From assembly GCA_021160785.1 (NCBI GenBank), contig JAGHBX010000417.1, forward strand, positions 1-15,504: 15,504 nucleotides of DNA, written 5' to 3'. A model generated the notes under the pieces. That model had not been told where the DNA came from. It was given only the letters and a program-made list of their open reading frames with translations, and searched no databases. This DNA comes from Planctomycetota bacterium (lineage in GTDB: Bacteria > Planctomycetota > Phycisphaerae > Sedimentisphaerales > Anaerohalosphaeraceae). Positions 1-7,402 of this stretch are shown here, in pieces. Positions within the stretch are counted from its first letter, which is position 1, and the number at the start of each line of letters is the position of its first letter. A program made the translations under genes and the position numbers.

Positions 1-27
1 ACGAAACACAAAGAAAAGGGGTAGATT

Positions 28-518
28 ATGAGAAAAACAGGATTATTCGCGATATTATTAGGGTTTGCGGTTCTGGCGGTGTCAGGCTGTGCGAAAAAGG
101 CCGAGCCGGGAAATGAGCTGGTGATGCTCTGTGGAAGTTCATTTACGCTGCCGATGGAGCAGTTATCCGCCAGGTTTACCGATGCGACCGGCATTAAAAT
201 TGTCACCACCGTTGCCGGAAGCGAAGTTTTCCTGCCCCAGGTAAAGGCCGCCGAACAGGGCGATATTCTTGTGACGCACGATCCGTTTCTGGACCTGGTC
301 AAGGAGGCAGGCAAGTACTCCGATCATGTCCAGGTGGGCTTTGTTGCACCGGTTCTTGCCGTGCAGAAGGGGAATCCTAAGGGTCTGGCGAAGATCGAAG
401 ACCTGACACAAGAAGGGCTGAAAGTCGGCTTGACCGATCCGAATCACTCAAGAAGTTCATCGAATTCATCCGAAAAAACGGCCCGGAAGTCTTCACCGAA
501 TACGGCTATGTGAAGTAA
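28..518 (+). pseudogene. Truncated/frameshifted ModA-like molybdate/tungstate substrate-binding lipoprotein
   Basis: The start is well supported: AAGGGG at 16-21 lies 6 nt before ATG 28. The protein opens with a lipoprotein signal peptide whose lipobox LAVSGC gives Cys21 as the lipidated residue. Residues 30-137 resemble a periplasmic oxyanion-binding protein of ABC importers (GSSFTLPMEQL, then AGSEVFLPQVKAAEQGDI and THDPFLDL). The original frame is convincing as far as TDPN (about residue 139). After that it becomes Ser-rich nonsense and stops at 513. From 447 another frame reads LKKFIEFIRKNGPEVFTEYG and ends at TAA 516-518, which looks like the true C-terminus of this family. So N- and C-terminal parts are both present in different frames, with roughly 80-100 residues of the second lobe missing (full-length members are about 250 residues). 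No permease or ATPase gene follows. An assembly error is the main alternative. The ligand (molybdate, tungstate or another oxyanion) cannot be decided. Confidence 0.8.
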
Positions 519-537
519 CGCAAGGCCACTGTCACAT

Positions 538-1725
538 TCACAGCAGGCTCAGGGGATGCCTGCGGTTCTTCAGCGGCAGGGCGACGGGTCGGTTTTGCCG
601 GTGGGACTCATACGTCGCCAGGATCATCTCCAGCGCGGCCCGGCCGTCGTGGATTGAGCCTTTCGGCCGGGTGTCGTTTTCGATTGCGTTGATCAGGTCC
701 ATCGCGATCAGGCGGTTGCCGAGGCGGTGACCGCGATCGAAGACGAGAGTCTCGGGTTTGTCGATCCCGTTGCTGCTAATCTGCTTCCATTGGGCCTTGC
801 TTTGCCCGGGCTGCCAGGATGGATCGTCGATGAACCAGACCTGCGACGTCGCACCGGGGATCATGGTCATAATTCCCTTTGTGCCGTAGATCCACAGGCC
901 GAAACGCTTTGCCGCTCCGTGCGCGGCGCGATGCGTCGAGAAATAGCCCATCGTCTTTTCGCCGAAACGGTACATCGCCTGTATCTGGTCGCCGGCGAGC
1001 GGGCCGATGCCCTCTGCGCCGTCGCGGACCTGGTTTTTCGTAACCGGCCTGCCGTCCTGCGTAACCTCTGCAAAACACCACTCTGCGTCGCCTGCAAAGA
1101 AACGCATCAGATCCATGACGTGCGTGCCTAACACCATCAGGTCCTCACCGCCGCCGCGACGGTCCTCCTTGCCGCGCCCGCGAAGCTCGACGATATCACC
1201 GAGCAACCCGTCGGCAATCGCCCCCCGTGCGTGTTCGACCGCCGGGCTGTACCGCGTCTGGTGGGCGATAACGACTTTGAGGTTTCGCTTCTCCATCGCC
1301 GCGATCATCTCGTCCGCCTCTTCGAGCGTCCGGCATATCGGCTTCTCAAGGAACACATGACATCCATACTCCGCACACGCCAACACCATCTCACGATGAC
1401 AGTCAAGCCAGCGCGGCGCAACGCTCACGATCTGCGGACGCTCTGTCCGGAGCATCTTGCGATAGTCCGTATAGGTCCTGGAGACACCCAGCCGTTTCGC
1501 CGCCGCGGCAAGCCCTTTGGCGTCCTCATCTGCAACGGCGACGATCTCGGCGCCGTCAATCTCCTTCCAAACGATATCCAGCCCATGACCGTAATTGCCC
1601 CCTCCCGTCCTGCCGATCACCGCAACTCGATAAGCACCGCCCTTAGCGCCGACAGAACACGCAGGCGCCAACGCAAACGCCGCAGCGCCAAACGCCGCAC
1701 TCCTCATAAACTCTCGTCGTCTCAT
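538..1725 (-). CDS. Tat-exported Gfo/Idh/MocA family oxidoreductase
   Basis: A 395-residue predicted NAD(P)-dependent sugar or polyol oxidoreductase. The start is ATG 1725, not the longer frame to 1833, because GGAGG lies 5-6 nt upstream and the N-terminus then begins MRRREFMRSAAFGAAAF, a twin-arginine signal. ALAPAC around Cys23 could be a weak lipobox. A Rossmann segment starts at about residue 33 (RVAVIGRTGGGNYG, a GxGxxG variant). The family motif EKP is at 127-129, with Lys128 the usual catalytic or cofactor-site lysine. GGGEDLMVLGTHVMD (191-205) supplies the conserved His202 and Asp205. The C-terminal half is the alpha/beta dimerisation domain. The gene lies 127 bp downstream of the HzsA-like/FGE-fold gene on the same strand and is probably cotranscribed with it. 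Tat export implies it folds with its cofactor in the cytoplasm and acts outside, as known for glucose-fructose oxidoreductase. The substrate is unknown. Confidence 0.93.
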   Translation of the reverse strand: MRRREFMRSAAFGAAAFALAPACSVGAKGGAYRVAVIGRTGGGNYGHGLDIVWKEIDGAEIVAVADEDAKGLAAAAKRLGVSRTYTDYRKMLRTERPQIVSVAPRWLDCHREMVLACAEYGCHVFLEKPICRTLEEADEMIAAMEKRNLKVVIAHQTRYSPAVEHARGAIADGLLGDIVELRGRGKEDRRGGGEDLMVLGTHVMDLMRFFAGDAEWCFAEVTQDGRPVTKNQVRDGAEGIGPLAGDQIQAMYRFGEKTMGYFSTHRAAHGAAKRFGLWIYGTKGIMTMIPGATSQVWFIDDPSWQPGQSKAQWKQISSNGIDKPETLVFDRGHRLGNRLIAMDLINAIENDTRPKGSIHDGRAALEMILATYESHRQNRPVALPLKNRRHPLSLL

Positions 1726-1779
1726 GGATTTCCTCCTGTCTATTATTTTTCGTAGCGTAGCACCCACTGTCATCCCGAG

Positions 1780-1862
1780 TCCCGGCGCGCCGGGAAGGGA
1801 CCGCTCAAACACCATCGCCGAAGGCGATTCCACCCAATCTAAAATCTACAATCTAAAATCCC
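1780..1862. repeat. Intergenic repeat cluster: two palindromes and a 14-bp tandem unit
   Basis: Three structures lie between the two minus-strand genes. At 1780-1795 there is a perfect 16-bp palindrome, TCCCGGCGCGCCGGGA. At 1814-1828 ATCGCC-GAA-GGCGAT can form a 6-bp stem with a 3-nt loop. At 1835-1860 the unit CAATCTAAAATCTA occurs twice in tandem, the second copy incomplete. The tandem unit overlaps the end of the upstream gene: its stop codon (1853-1855) and last codons lie inside it. No T-run follows either hairpin, so neither is a clear intrinsic terminator. The arrangement looks like a dispersed intergenic element, but no second copy is present in this window to prove it. Confidence 0.5.
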
Positions 1863-4800
1863 ACAATGTTACGCTGCTTACCTTCGATGATCACTCTAAA
1901 GCCGACATTGAGTACGGGCTGCCACGTCTCGTACGCCAATCTAAACGCCGCCCGTCCCCGCTGCGGCCGGTCGCGCCACGATCCGCCGCGGACAACTTTC
2001 TTTGTCGAAGGCGACAGGTCGTTGCGTCCGTCGTGTTCGTCGTACGGGTACCGCCGATAGTCCGAACGGGTCCATTCGGCGACGTTGCCGTGCATGTCGA
2101 GCAGTCCCCAGGCGTTCGGCTTGCCAAAACCCGTCGAGACGGGGAATTTCACACCGTCTCTGAAACGCGATTTGGGTATGGGGTTGACCTTGCCGGAAAG
2201 CGACACATCGGCAAAGTTGGCAATACCGGCGAAATCCGCTTCCGCCGCACCGTACCACATCGCCGTATCCGTGCCCGCACGACACGCCCACTCCCACTGC
2301 GCCTCCGTCGGCAGCGTAACTTTCCTGCCCGTCTTCTTACTCAGCCAGCCACAAAAAGCCATCGCCTCCTGCCACGTAACACGAATGACCGGCTGTTCGG
2401 GCAGATTGGCGGGCTCGCCGGCGTCCTTGTGGTCCTTGCCGGAACGGTCCATGACGCCGCTGTCGTGCGTCGGATCGAACAGCCTGTACACGCGGTTCGT
2501 GATTTCGGTCGTGCTCATTGTATAAGGCTTATCGATCCGCGTAACATGCAGCGGGCGTTCGTCCAGATCGCCTTTGGCGCTTCCCATCACAAACTCGCCC
2601 GCCGGGATCGTCACAAACTTCAACTCGACCGGCTTGTCCGCTTCCTTGTCGAGCGTTATCGATTCGACCGCCGCCTTGCCCGCCGTCCGCTGTTTTGCCG
2701 CCGCCTGCTCGGCCGTCAACGGCCAACCCGCAAGGTGCGGACTGGGACCACGGTATCCGGCAAGCGGTTCGGGCACAACAGGCCTGCTGGGCTTGCGTTC
2801 TTTGGCTGCGGCTTCCAGCAGGGCATACTCCCGCTCCGGATCGGTATCGACGTTGGCGTAAGCCTTTGCAAGTTGCAGGCGACGGGACTGCTGGTCGTGA
2901 CCTCGCCACTCGGGGGGATTCCAACTGCCGCGATGTGGGGCGTTGAGGTCGATCCATGTAATGAGCTTCGCCCAGGCCTCCTCGTCCAGCTTAACATTGT
3001 GGTGGCCCTTCTCCAGCATCTGTATCAGCTCGCTTGTCGAGGCGTGATACTCCATCGGTTTGTTGAGGTGGTAGTCGCTCTCCGGACCCGGACGACGCAC
3101 GTAGGGCTGAAGCGACATGTAGCTGACATCCTTTAGATACTCTGTCGTGTGAAACTTCTTATCCTTTGCCGTTATATTCTCGGGCATCTTTATTTTACCG
3201 GAGAAGTCGGCAATCATTTTTCCATCGGCGCCGGGCTCTCCGTTGTGGCAGCCGGCACAGTATTTTGTCAGGACAGGCTGCACCTCGTAAACAAATGAGA
3301 AAGGCCGTCGAGACCCGTACCAGTCGCTGATCCGCGACGCCTGGCGAAGCGCGGCGATGGTGGGCTTTGAAGGCGGCACTGTGCTGGGATTCTCATGACA
3401 GCCCACGCACGAAACCGTCTCGCCGGGCATACCCACCAGCCAGCTTCGCATAAGTTGCAAAGCTCTGCCCTTTTCATCGAGCGGCTGGAGTGAGATCGGC
3501 GTGTTCGCCGGCACGGCAAAAAAAGCAGAGCCGTCGCTTTCGACGGGCGCCGTTCCCAGGACACGCTTTACATCCCAACTGCTCTCCACACCGACGCTTG
3601 CATGACCGCCGGAATTAACATGGGCATAGTGATAGGAAAACAGCCGCAGCTTCTTAACCTTGCCGCGGGGGATGCCTTTGAGACCCGGGCCGCGATAGAT
3701 ATCGGCAATATACACAAGCGCATCGGTGGTGCGCGTATCGACCCGGTCGGGAATCACCGGCGGGGCGGGCCTCTTGCGGTAAGGAATCGGCTCCAGCAGC
3801 GCCGCACCTTCCAGCTCCTTGAGCAGGACAAGATTGTCGAACACGTCCACCAGGTACACGCCCCACAACGACCCGGGAGTCTTCTTCATACTGACCAGAT
3901 GATATTTCTCACTGAGCGGATATGGATGCAGAAACTGCGGCCAGACGCCGTCGACGAGCCGATCGATTATGAGCGGCTTGACTACCTTGCCGCGGCCGGG
4001 GATCTCCTGGACAACGCCGTCCGCCTCGAACCTGCTCTTGGCGGGGTCGATTATCAGCAGCCTCCCCGCACGCGCCACACCGTGATGCCCGCCGACGATA
4101 CCGACGACCCTCGTCGGATGATCGGGGATCGGACGGGCATAGAAAAAGGCGTTCGGGAAATAGGAGTTCGACCCGTAGTAAGCCAACTGCCCCGTGCCGT
4201 CCGGGTTGCACGTAAACAGCACACGCGTGAAGAAATGCGGAGCGTCGGTGTATTCCCATCGCAGGTACATCAGCCGCCCGTCGTTTAGCACGGTGGGGCA
4301 CCAGTCGCTGTCCTGCTCGAATGTCAACTGCCGAATCCTCCCCGCGCCCCCGTCGAGCAGATACAAAGACACCATCGGCTGGTTGCCGTTCTGGCAGGGC
4401 AGCCCCTGGTAGCACGCCGTCGACGTCGTGGCGATCCGACCGTCAGGCAGATAGCAGGAATCATAATAGCTTACATCCGGCGTGTCTTTGGGCGTCAGTT
4501 GCGCTGCCTGCGAAGCGCCTTCGATATACTCGTAAAGATTCCACTCGTCCTGCTCGTTGCCGGAGGAGAACATAATCCGCCTGCCGTCAAAATGCAGATC
4601 CATGTCGCACACGATCTGGCCGTGCACTCCCTCGTAGACCGTCCGAAGCACGCAATCTCCGTCCAGGTCGCTCATCGCGACAACCGAATCGTTCCAGCCC
4701 GTACCCGGATTGCGAATAGTATCATTGGTGCGGGCGTTGAGCGTGGGCAGCCCTAAGGCGCCGCCGGCCGCCGAGCGAGCCTTGTTGCCAAGTTCGCGCT

Positions 4801-5182
4801 TAACTAACAGCACACGACCGAACTCCAGCAGAGGGTTAGCCGTCAACGCCTGTCGCTGTAACGCGACGAATTCTTCCTGCAGCGCGGCGGATTCGACGCC
4901 TTCTTGCATCCGACCCTGAAGGACACGAATACGCGCAAGGTATTTCTTACCGTCAGGATATTGACTGCCAAAAGTCTTGATCAAATCCTCGACCGCCATC
5001 CGCAGCGACTCGCACGTCCCGACAGAAACCTTGACATCCTTGACTTTCGCTGCCGGTTTGGGCGCCGGCTTCACCTTCGCCGCCCTGGCCCGACGGCGCA
5101 CCGGGATTTTCTTATTCCTGGCCGCCAAGAGATTGCACGCCATCAGGCAGATAACCATCAATACGAACAACCGTCGAATCAT
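1853..5182 (-). CDS. Secreted HzsA-like diheme cytochrome fused to a formylglycine-generating-enzyme (SUMF1) fold domain
   Basis: A 1109-residue exported protein. ATG 5182 is supported by GGAGG 5 nt upstream. Residues 1-21 are a signal peptide (LMAC at 13-16 is a possible lipobox), followed by a Lys/Ala/Pro-rich linker to about 50. Residues 190-460 contain propeller-type blades (LHFDGRRIMFSSG, YLPDGRIATTST, VLNDGRLMYLRWEY). CxxCH haem-c motifs are at 592-596 (CVGCH) and 642-646 (CAGCH), then the segment KGHHNVKLDEEAW...WIDLNAP (725-749). This order matches hydrazine synthase alpha subunit and its many planctomycete relatives. Residues 855-1100 are a complete FGE-type domain (EFVMGS, TLPTEAQWEWACRAG, GLLDMHGNVAEW, VVRGGSW, NVGFRV). 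It lacks the paired catalytic Cys of copper FGEs near the C-terminus (WRDRPQRGRAAFRLA), so binding rather than sulfatase activation is likely. Ser600 lies four residues after the first haem His, where I recall hydrazine synthase having an axial Tyr. No HzsB/C partner is present, so this is not anammox. Substrate unknown. Confidence 0.9.
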   Translation of the reverse strand: MIRRLFVLMVICLMACNLLAARNKKIPVRRRARAAKVKPAPKPAAKVKDVKVSVGTCESLRMAVEDLIKTFGSQYPDGKKYLARIRVLQGRMQEGVESAALQEEFVALQRQALTANPLLEFGRVLLVKRELGNKARSAAGGALGLPTLNARTNDTIRNPGTGWNDSVVAMSDLDGDCVLRTVYEGVHGQIVCDMDLHFDGRRIMFSSGNEQDEWNLYEYIEGASQAAQLTPKDTPDVSYYDSCYLPDGRIATTSTACYQGLPCQNGNQPMVSLYLLDGGAGRIRQLTFEQDSDWCPTVLNDGRLMYLRWEYTDAPHFFTRVLFTCNPDGTGQLAYYGSNSYFPNAFFYARPIPDHPTRVVGIVGGHHGVARAGRLLIIDPAKSRFEADGVVQEIPGRGKVVKPLIIDRLVDGVWPQFLHPYPLSEKYHLVSMKKTPGSLWGVYLVDVFDNLVLLKELEGAALLEPIPYRKRPAPPVIPDRVDTRTTDALVYIADIYRGPGLKGIPRGKVKKLRLFSYHYAHVNSGGHASVGVESSWDVKRVLGTAPVESDGSAFFAVPANTPISLQPLDEKGRALQLMRSWLVGMPGETVSCVGCHENPSTVPPSKPTIAALRQASRISDWYGSRRPFSFVYEVQPVLTKYCAGCHNGEPGADGKMIADFSGKIKMPENITAKDKKFHTTEYLKDVSYMSLQPYVRRPGPESDYHLNKPMEYHASTSELIQMLEKGHHNVKLDEEAWAKLITWIDLNAPHRGSWNPPEWRGHDQQSRRLQLAKAYANVDTDPEREYALLEAAAKERKPSRPVVPEPLAGYRGPSPHLAGWPLTAEQAAAKQRTAGKAAVESITLDKEADKPVELKFVTIPAGEFVMGSAKGDLDERPLHVTRIDKPYTMSTTEITNRVYRLFDPTHDSGVMDRSGKDHKDAGEPANLPEQPVIRVTWQEAMAFCGWLSKKTGRKVTLPTEAQWEWACRAGTDTAMWYGAAEADFAGIANFADVSLSGKVNPIPKSRFRDGVKFPVSTGFGKPNAWGLLDMHGNVAEWTRSDYRRYPYDEHDGRNDLSPSTKKVVRGGSWRDRPQRGRAAFRLAYETWQPVLNVGFRVIIEGKQRNIVGF

Positions 5183-5246
5183 AACTTCCTCCAGTCAATC
5201 TGGAACTCGTCACACCGTTTCTATACTGCCGCTCTTAATCCGAATT

Positions 5247-5264
5247 CCACAATGATACCACAAT
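5247..5264 (-). promoter_or_regulatory. 7-4-7 direct repeat overlapping the HzsA-like gene promoter
   Basis: CCACAAT (5247-5253), GATA, CCACAAT (5258-5264) is a perfect 7-bp direct repeat with an 11-bp period, the geometry of tandem winged-helix regulator sites. It covers the -10 and part of the spacer of the minus-strand promoter, which would suit a repressor. The half-site differs from the one at 5405-5422, so a second regulator is implied if it is functional. This is a sequence observation; chance cannot be excluded. Confidence 0.35.
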
Positions 5265-5280
5265 TATCCCCGAATAACAA
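5252..5280 (-). promoter_or_regulatory. Candidate sigma70-type promoter of the HzsA-like/FGE-fold gene
   Basis: On the minus strand TTGTTA (5280-5275), a 17-bp spacer and TATCAT (5257-5252) form a good -35/-10 pair. Transcription would start near 5245, leaving a leader of about 60 nt before ATG 5182. A 7-bp direct repeat overlaps the -10. Confidence 0.55.
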
Positions 5281-5293
5281 CCGCCACGCACAG

Positions 5294-5311
5294 GGTGGGG
5301 TTTGCCCCACC
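5294..5311. repeat. GC-rich hairpin in the divergent intergenic region
   Basis: GGTGGGG-TTTG-CCCCACC is a perfect 7-bp stem with a 4-nt loop between the two divergent promoters. There is no T-run right after it on either strand, so it is not a convincing intrinsic terminator. It may be a dispersed intergenic palindrome or an insulator between the transcription units. The remainder of 5312-5400 shows no recognisable feature. Confidence 0.5.
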
Positions 5312-5404
5312 GACGTCTTTTCGCCAGGAATCAAGCATGACGCCCTTATTTGTACCACGGGGCAACAAACAAAAATTTCGAAGAATCTCACAAAAAAGAC
5401 ACAA

Positions 5405-5438
5405 CGGTAACAAATCCGTAACACACGCCTGCTATAAA
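5405..5438 (+). promoter_or_regulatory. Tandem 11-bp-phased repeat plus -10: candidate response-regulator-activated promoter
   Basis: CGGTAAC (5405-5411), AAAT, CCGTAAC (5416-5422) is a 7-4-7 direct repeat with one mismatch. A -10-like TATAAA follows at 5433-5438, 10 bp after the second repeat, and no TTGACA-like -35 is present at the proper distance. The geometry is that of a Pho box: two 7-bp direct repeats, 4-bp A/T-rich spacer, 10 bp before the -10, replacing the -35. The half-site sequence is not the PhoB one. The operon it would drive encodes an OmpR/PhoB-family regulator, so autoregulation is a natural inference. Confidence 0.5.
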
Positions 5439-5494
5439 TTCTACTGTAAGAAACGGGAAATTAATGTTAATCTGTTTTGGAAAGGAGCAAGATC

Positions 5495-7402
5495 GTGGAA
5501 AAGTTCAAACACAACAAAACCTTATTTGCAGCGGTGCTTTTGTTTTTGCTGGCGACATCCGCCTATGCCGTCTCGCCCAAGGTCGACAAAACCGCCTCGG
5601 CCAAAGCCAGGTCCCCGCGCGTGTTGTTACAAAAGGCCATTTACGCAGAAGAGACCGAAGGCGATTTGGACAAGGCCATCGAACTCTATCAGCAGACCAT
5701 CGACCGGGCCGACCAGGTGCAACGCATCGCCGCGCAGGCCACATATCAACTCGGAATGTGCTATCTGAAAAAAGGCGAAAAGAAAAAGGCCGTCGAGTAC
5801 TTTGGGCTTGTCTCAAATTACCCGACTCAGAAAGCCATCGTCGCAAAAGCCAAACAACGGCTCAAAGAACTAAAGCCGGAGAAAGTTGTTTCGGTATTCG
5901 AGGAGGTTTCGCCGCAGGTGATTGGGCATCTGACTGAACAGTACAGCCGGCTTGTGACGAAGGCAAATTCGAAAAGCCTGCAATGCAATGCGCATGTTTA
6001 TTATGTCGATGTGGATTTCAAGGTTTACAGCGGAGGTATGAGTTATTATTACAATCGGGCCGGCCGTTCGCAGACGGGAAGGATCCAACTTTGCATTACG
6101 AGCTATCCGGATCAGACGCTTTATGACACGCTCGGTAAAAAGCTCAATATCGATATCGTGGCCAACAAGAATCAAAATGGTATTTATAATGTTTTTTGGA
6201 TTCCCGATGAACCGCTTAGACCGGATGAGGCACTTTACTACGGCTGGAGCAGGAACAATCCAAGAAAGCTGAGTGCGATAGGCGGAGCGGATAAAGGTTT
6301 GCTGGTCATGCAGAACCAGTATGGCCCAAATGTGATGGAGACGTTCTTTCTTGTACTTCCGTCTGAGCTTTACATTACCGATGATTACGATGCTACAGCG
6401 GTCTGGGAAGTAGATGATTTTACGGTGTATTCGTGGACCCAGCAAGTGGATGCAAATGCCAATCATCTTGTGAATGTTGTGATACAGAAAAAACCAAAGA
6501 TCGAAAATGCACGCACGGTAGTAGAATCGTTTTTGTCAGAGGCGATTGCCGGCAATACCGGTAAAGCTATTAAACTCGTCAAGCCCGGCAGTGCCGTCGA
6601 CCGGCAGGTCGGCGACATGCAGGAATTCTGCCAGGGAAGACAGATTCAAATCACAACCGTTCATGCCAACGATAGAATTGCGCTGGCCTTTACCAATGAA
6701 TTCACCGGCGACGACGGTGAAGTCGGAGTGATGGAAATTACGCTCATCAAGCAGCGGGGCATCTGGATGGTGGAAGATATCGACCTTGAAAACACAGCCA
6801 AGGCAAAATCCGACCTGTCTGATTTCCTGAAGAACAACCCCGACGCCGGAGAAGTCTCGACGCAGATTAGCGGCAAAATCACCGATCCCAAGGAAGCAGG
6901 CAAGATAGTGAAGAATGTGATCCTGACGATCTCAACATGTGCCGAATCTGATCCAAAGGTCGCCCGCTCGCTGACGAAACTTAAGACCCTGGACGAAAAG
7001 GCGGCGGTCAGTGAGATTGCTGAATATCTCGATTCCGATAAACCAACGGTCAGACGCTCGGCGATTTTTGTCTTGTGGCGGGGCGAATTTGACAGTATTG
7101 CCCCTGCCGAGCAAAAACTCCTTGAACTTTGCAGTCACGGCGAAAGCTTCACAAGGGGCATGGCGGCGATAGCCTTAGGGGCCGCCAGGGTACCTGCATC
7201 GTTTGAGACATTGACCGACATGACGCTCAATGATGCCGACGGGTATGCAAGAAGATGCGGTGCATATGCATTAGGGCTCTACGGCGATGAAAAGGCACTT
7301 GAAGTTCTGAATAAAGCACTCAAAGACACCGACCCGATGGTCAAGCAGAACGCTCAGGCGGCGATTACCATGCTGACCGAATTAAAGGAAACGCAGAACT
7401 GA
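5495..7402 (+). CDS. Secreted TPR / HEAT-repeat protein, first gene of the two-component operon
   Basis: The start is GTG 5495, chosen because AAAGGAG (5481-5487) lies 7 nt upstream; the earlier in-frame TTG 5477 would put the ribosome site inside the gene. The 635-residue product starts with a Sec signal peptide (FAAVLLFLLATSAYA). Residues 43-125 are TPR-like (GDLDKAIELYQQTI, ATYQLGMCYLKKGEKKKAVE). About 126-340 is a Tyr-rich region I do not recognise. About 342-435 resembles a small NTF2/DUF4878-type fold (VVESFLSEAIAGNTGKAIKL to GIWMVEDIDLE). About 490-635 holds HEAT-like helices (TVRRSAIFVLWRG, TRGMAAIALGAA, RRCGAYALGLYGD, DPMVKQNAQAAI). No catalytic motif is visible, so a scaffold or ligand-presenting periplasmic role is likely. 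It overlaps the kinase gene by 4 nt, which points to a shared pathway. Function is inferred from context only. Confidence 0.9.
   Translation: MEKFKHNKTLFAAVLLFLLATSAYAVSPKVDKTASAKARSPRVLLQKAIYAEETEGDLDKAIELYQQTIDRADQVQRIAAQATYQLGMCYLKKGEKKKAVEYFGLVSNYPTQKAIVAKAKQRLKELKPEKVVSVFEEVSPQVIGHLTEQYSRLVTKANSKSLQCNAHVYYVDVDFKVYSGGMSYYYNRAGRSQTGRIQLCITSYPDQTLYDTLGKKLNIDIVANKNQNGIYNVFWIPDEPLRPDEALYYGWSRNNPRKLSAIGGADKGLLVMQNQYGPNVMETFFLVLPSELYITDDYDATAVWEVDDFTVYSWTQQVDANANHLVNVVIQKKPKIENARTVVESFLSEAIAGNTGKAIKLVKPGSAVDRQVGDMQEFCQGRQIQITTVHANDRIALAFTNEFTGDDGEVGVMEITLIKQRGIWMVEDIDLENTAKAKSDLSDFLKNNPDAGEVSTQISGKITDPKEAGKIVKNVILTISTCAESDPKVARSLTKLKTLDEKAAVSEIAEYLDSDKPTVRRSAIFVLWRGEFDSIAPAEQKLLELCSHGESFTRGMAAIALGAARVPASFETLTDMTLNDADGYARRCGAYALGLYGDEKALEVLNKALKDTDPMVKQNAQAAITMLTELKETQN

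Noticed and set aside
1724..3136. A 470-codon open frame on the plus strand, opposite the HzsA-like/FGE-fold gene.
   Set aside because: Arg/Pro-rich composition with no recognisable domain; it is the antisense shadow of a gene with clear motifs and a strong ribosome site.
3602..4288. A 228-codon plus-strand open frame opposite the propeller region.
   Set aside because: Antisense to well-supported coding sequence, with no ribosome site or family match.
1853..5182. Reading the HzsA-like gene as evidence of anammox.
   Set aside because: No HzsB/HzsC or hydrazine dehydrogenase genes are nearby, the fusion with a FGE-fold domain differs from true HzsA, and such relatives are, from memory, widespread in non-anammox planctomycetes.
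5294..5311. The GGTGGGG/CCCCACC hairpin as a terminator.
   Set aside because: No adjacent T-run on either strand, and neither flanking gene transcribes towards it.
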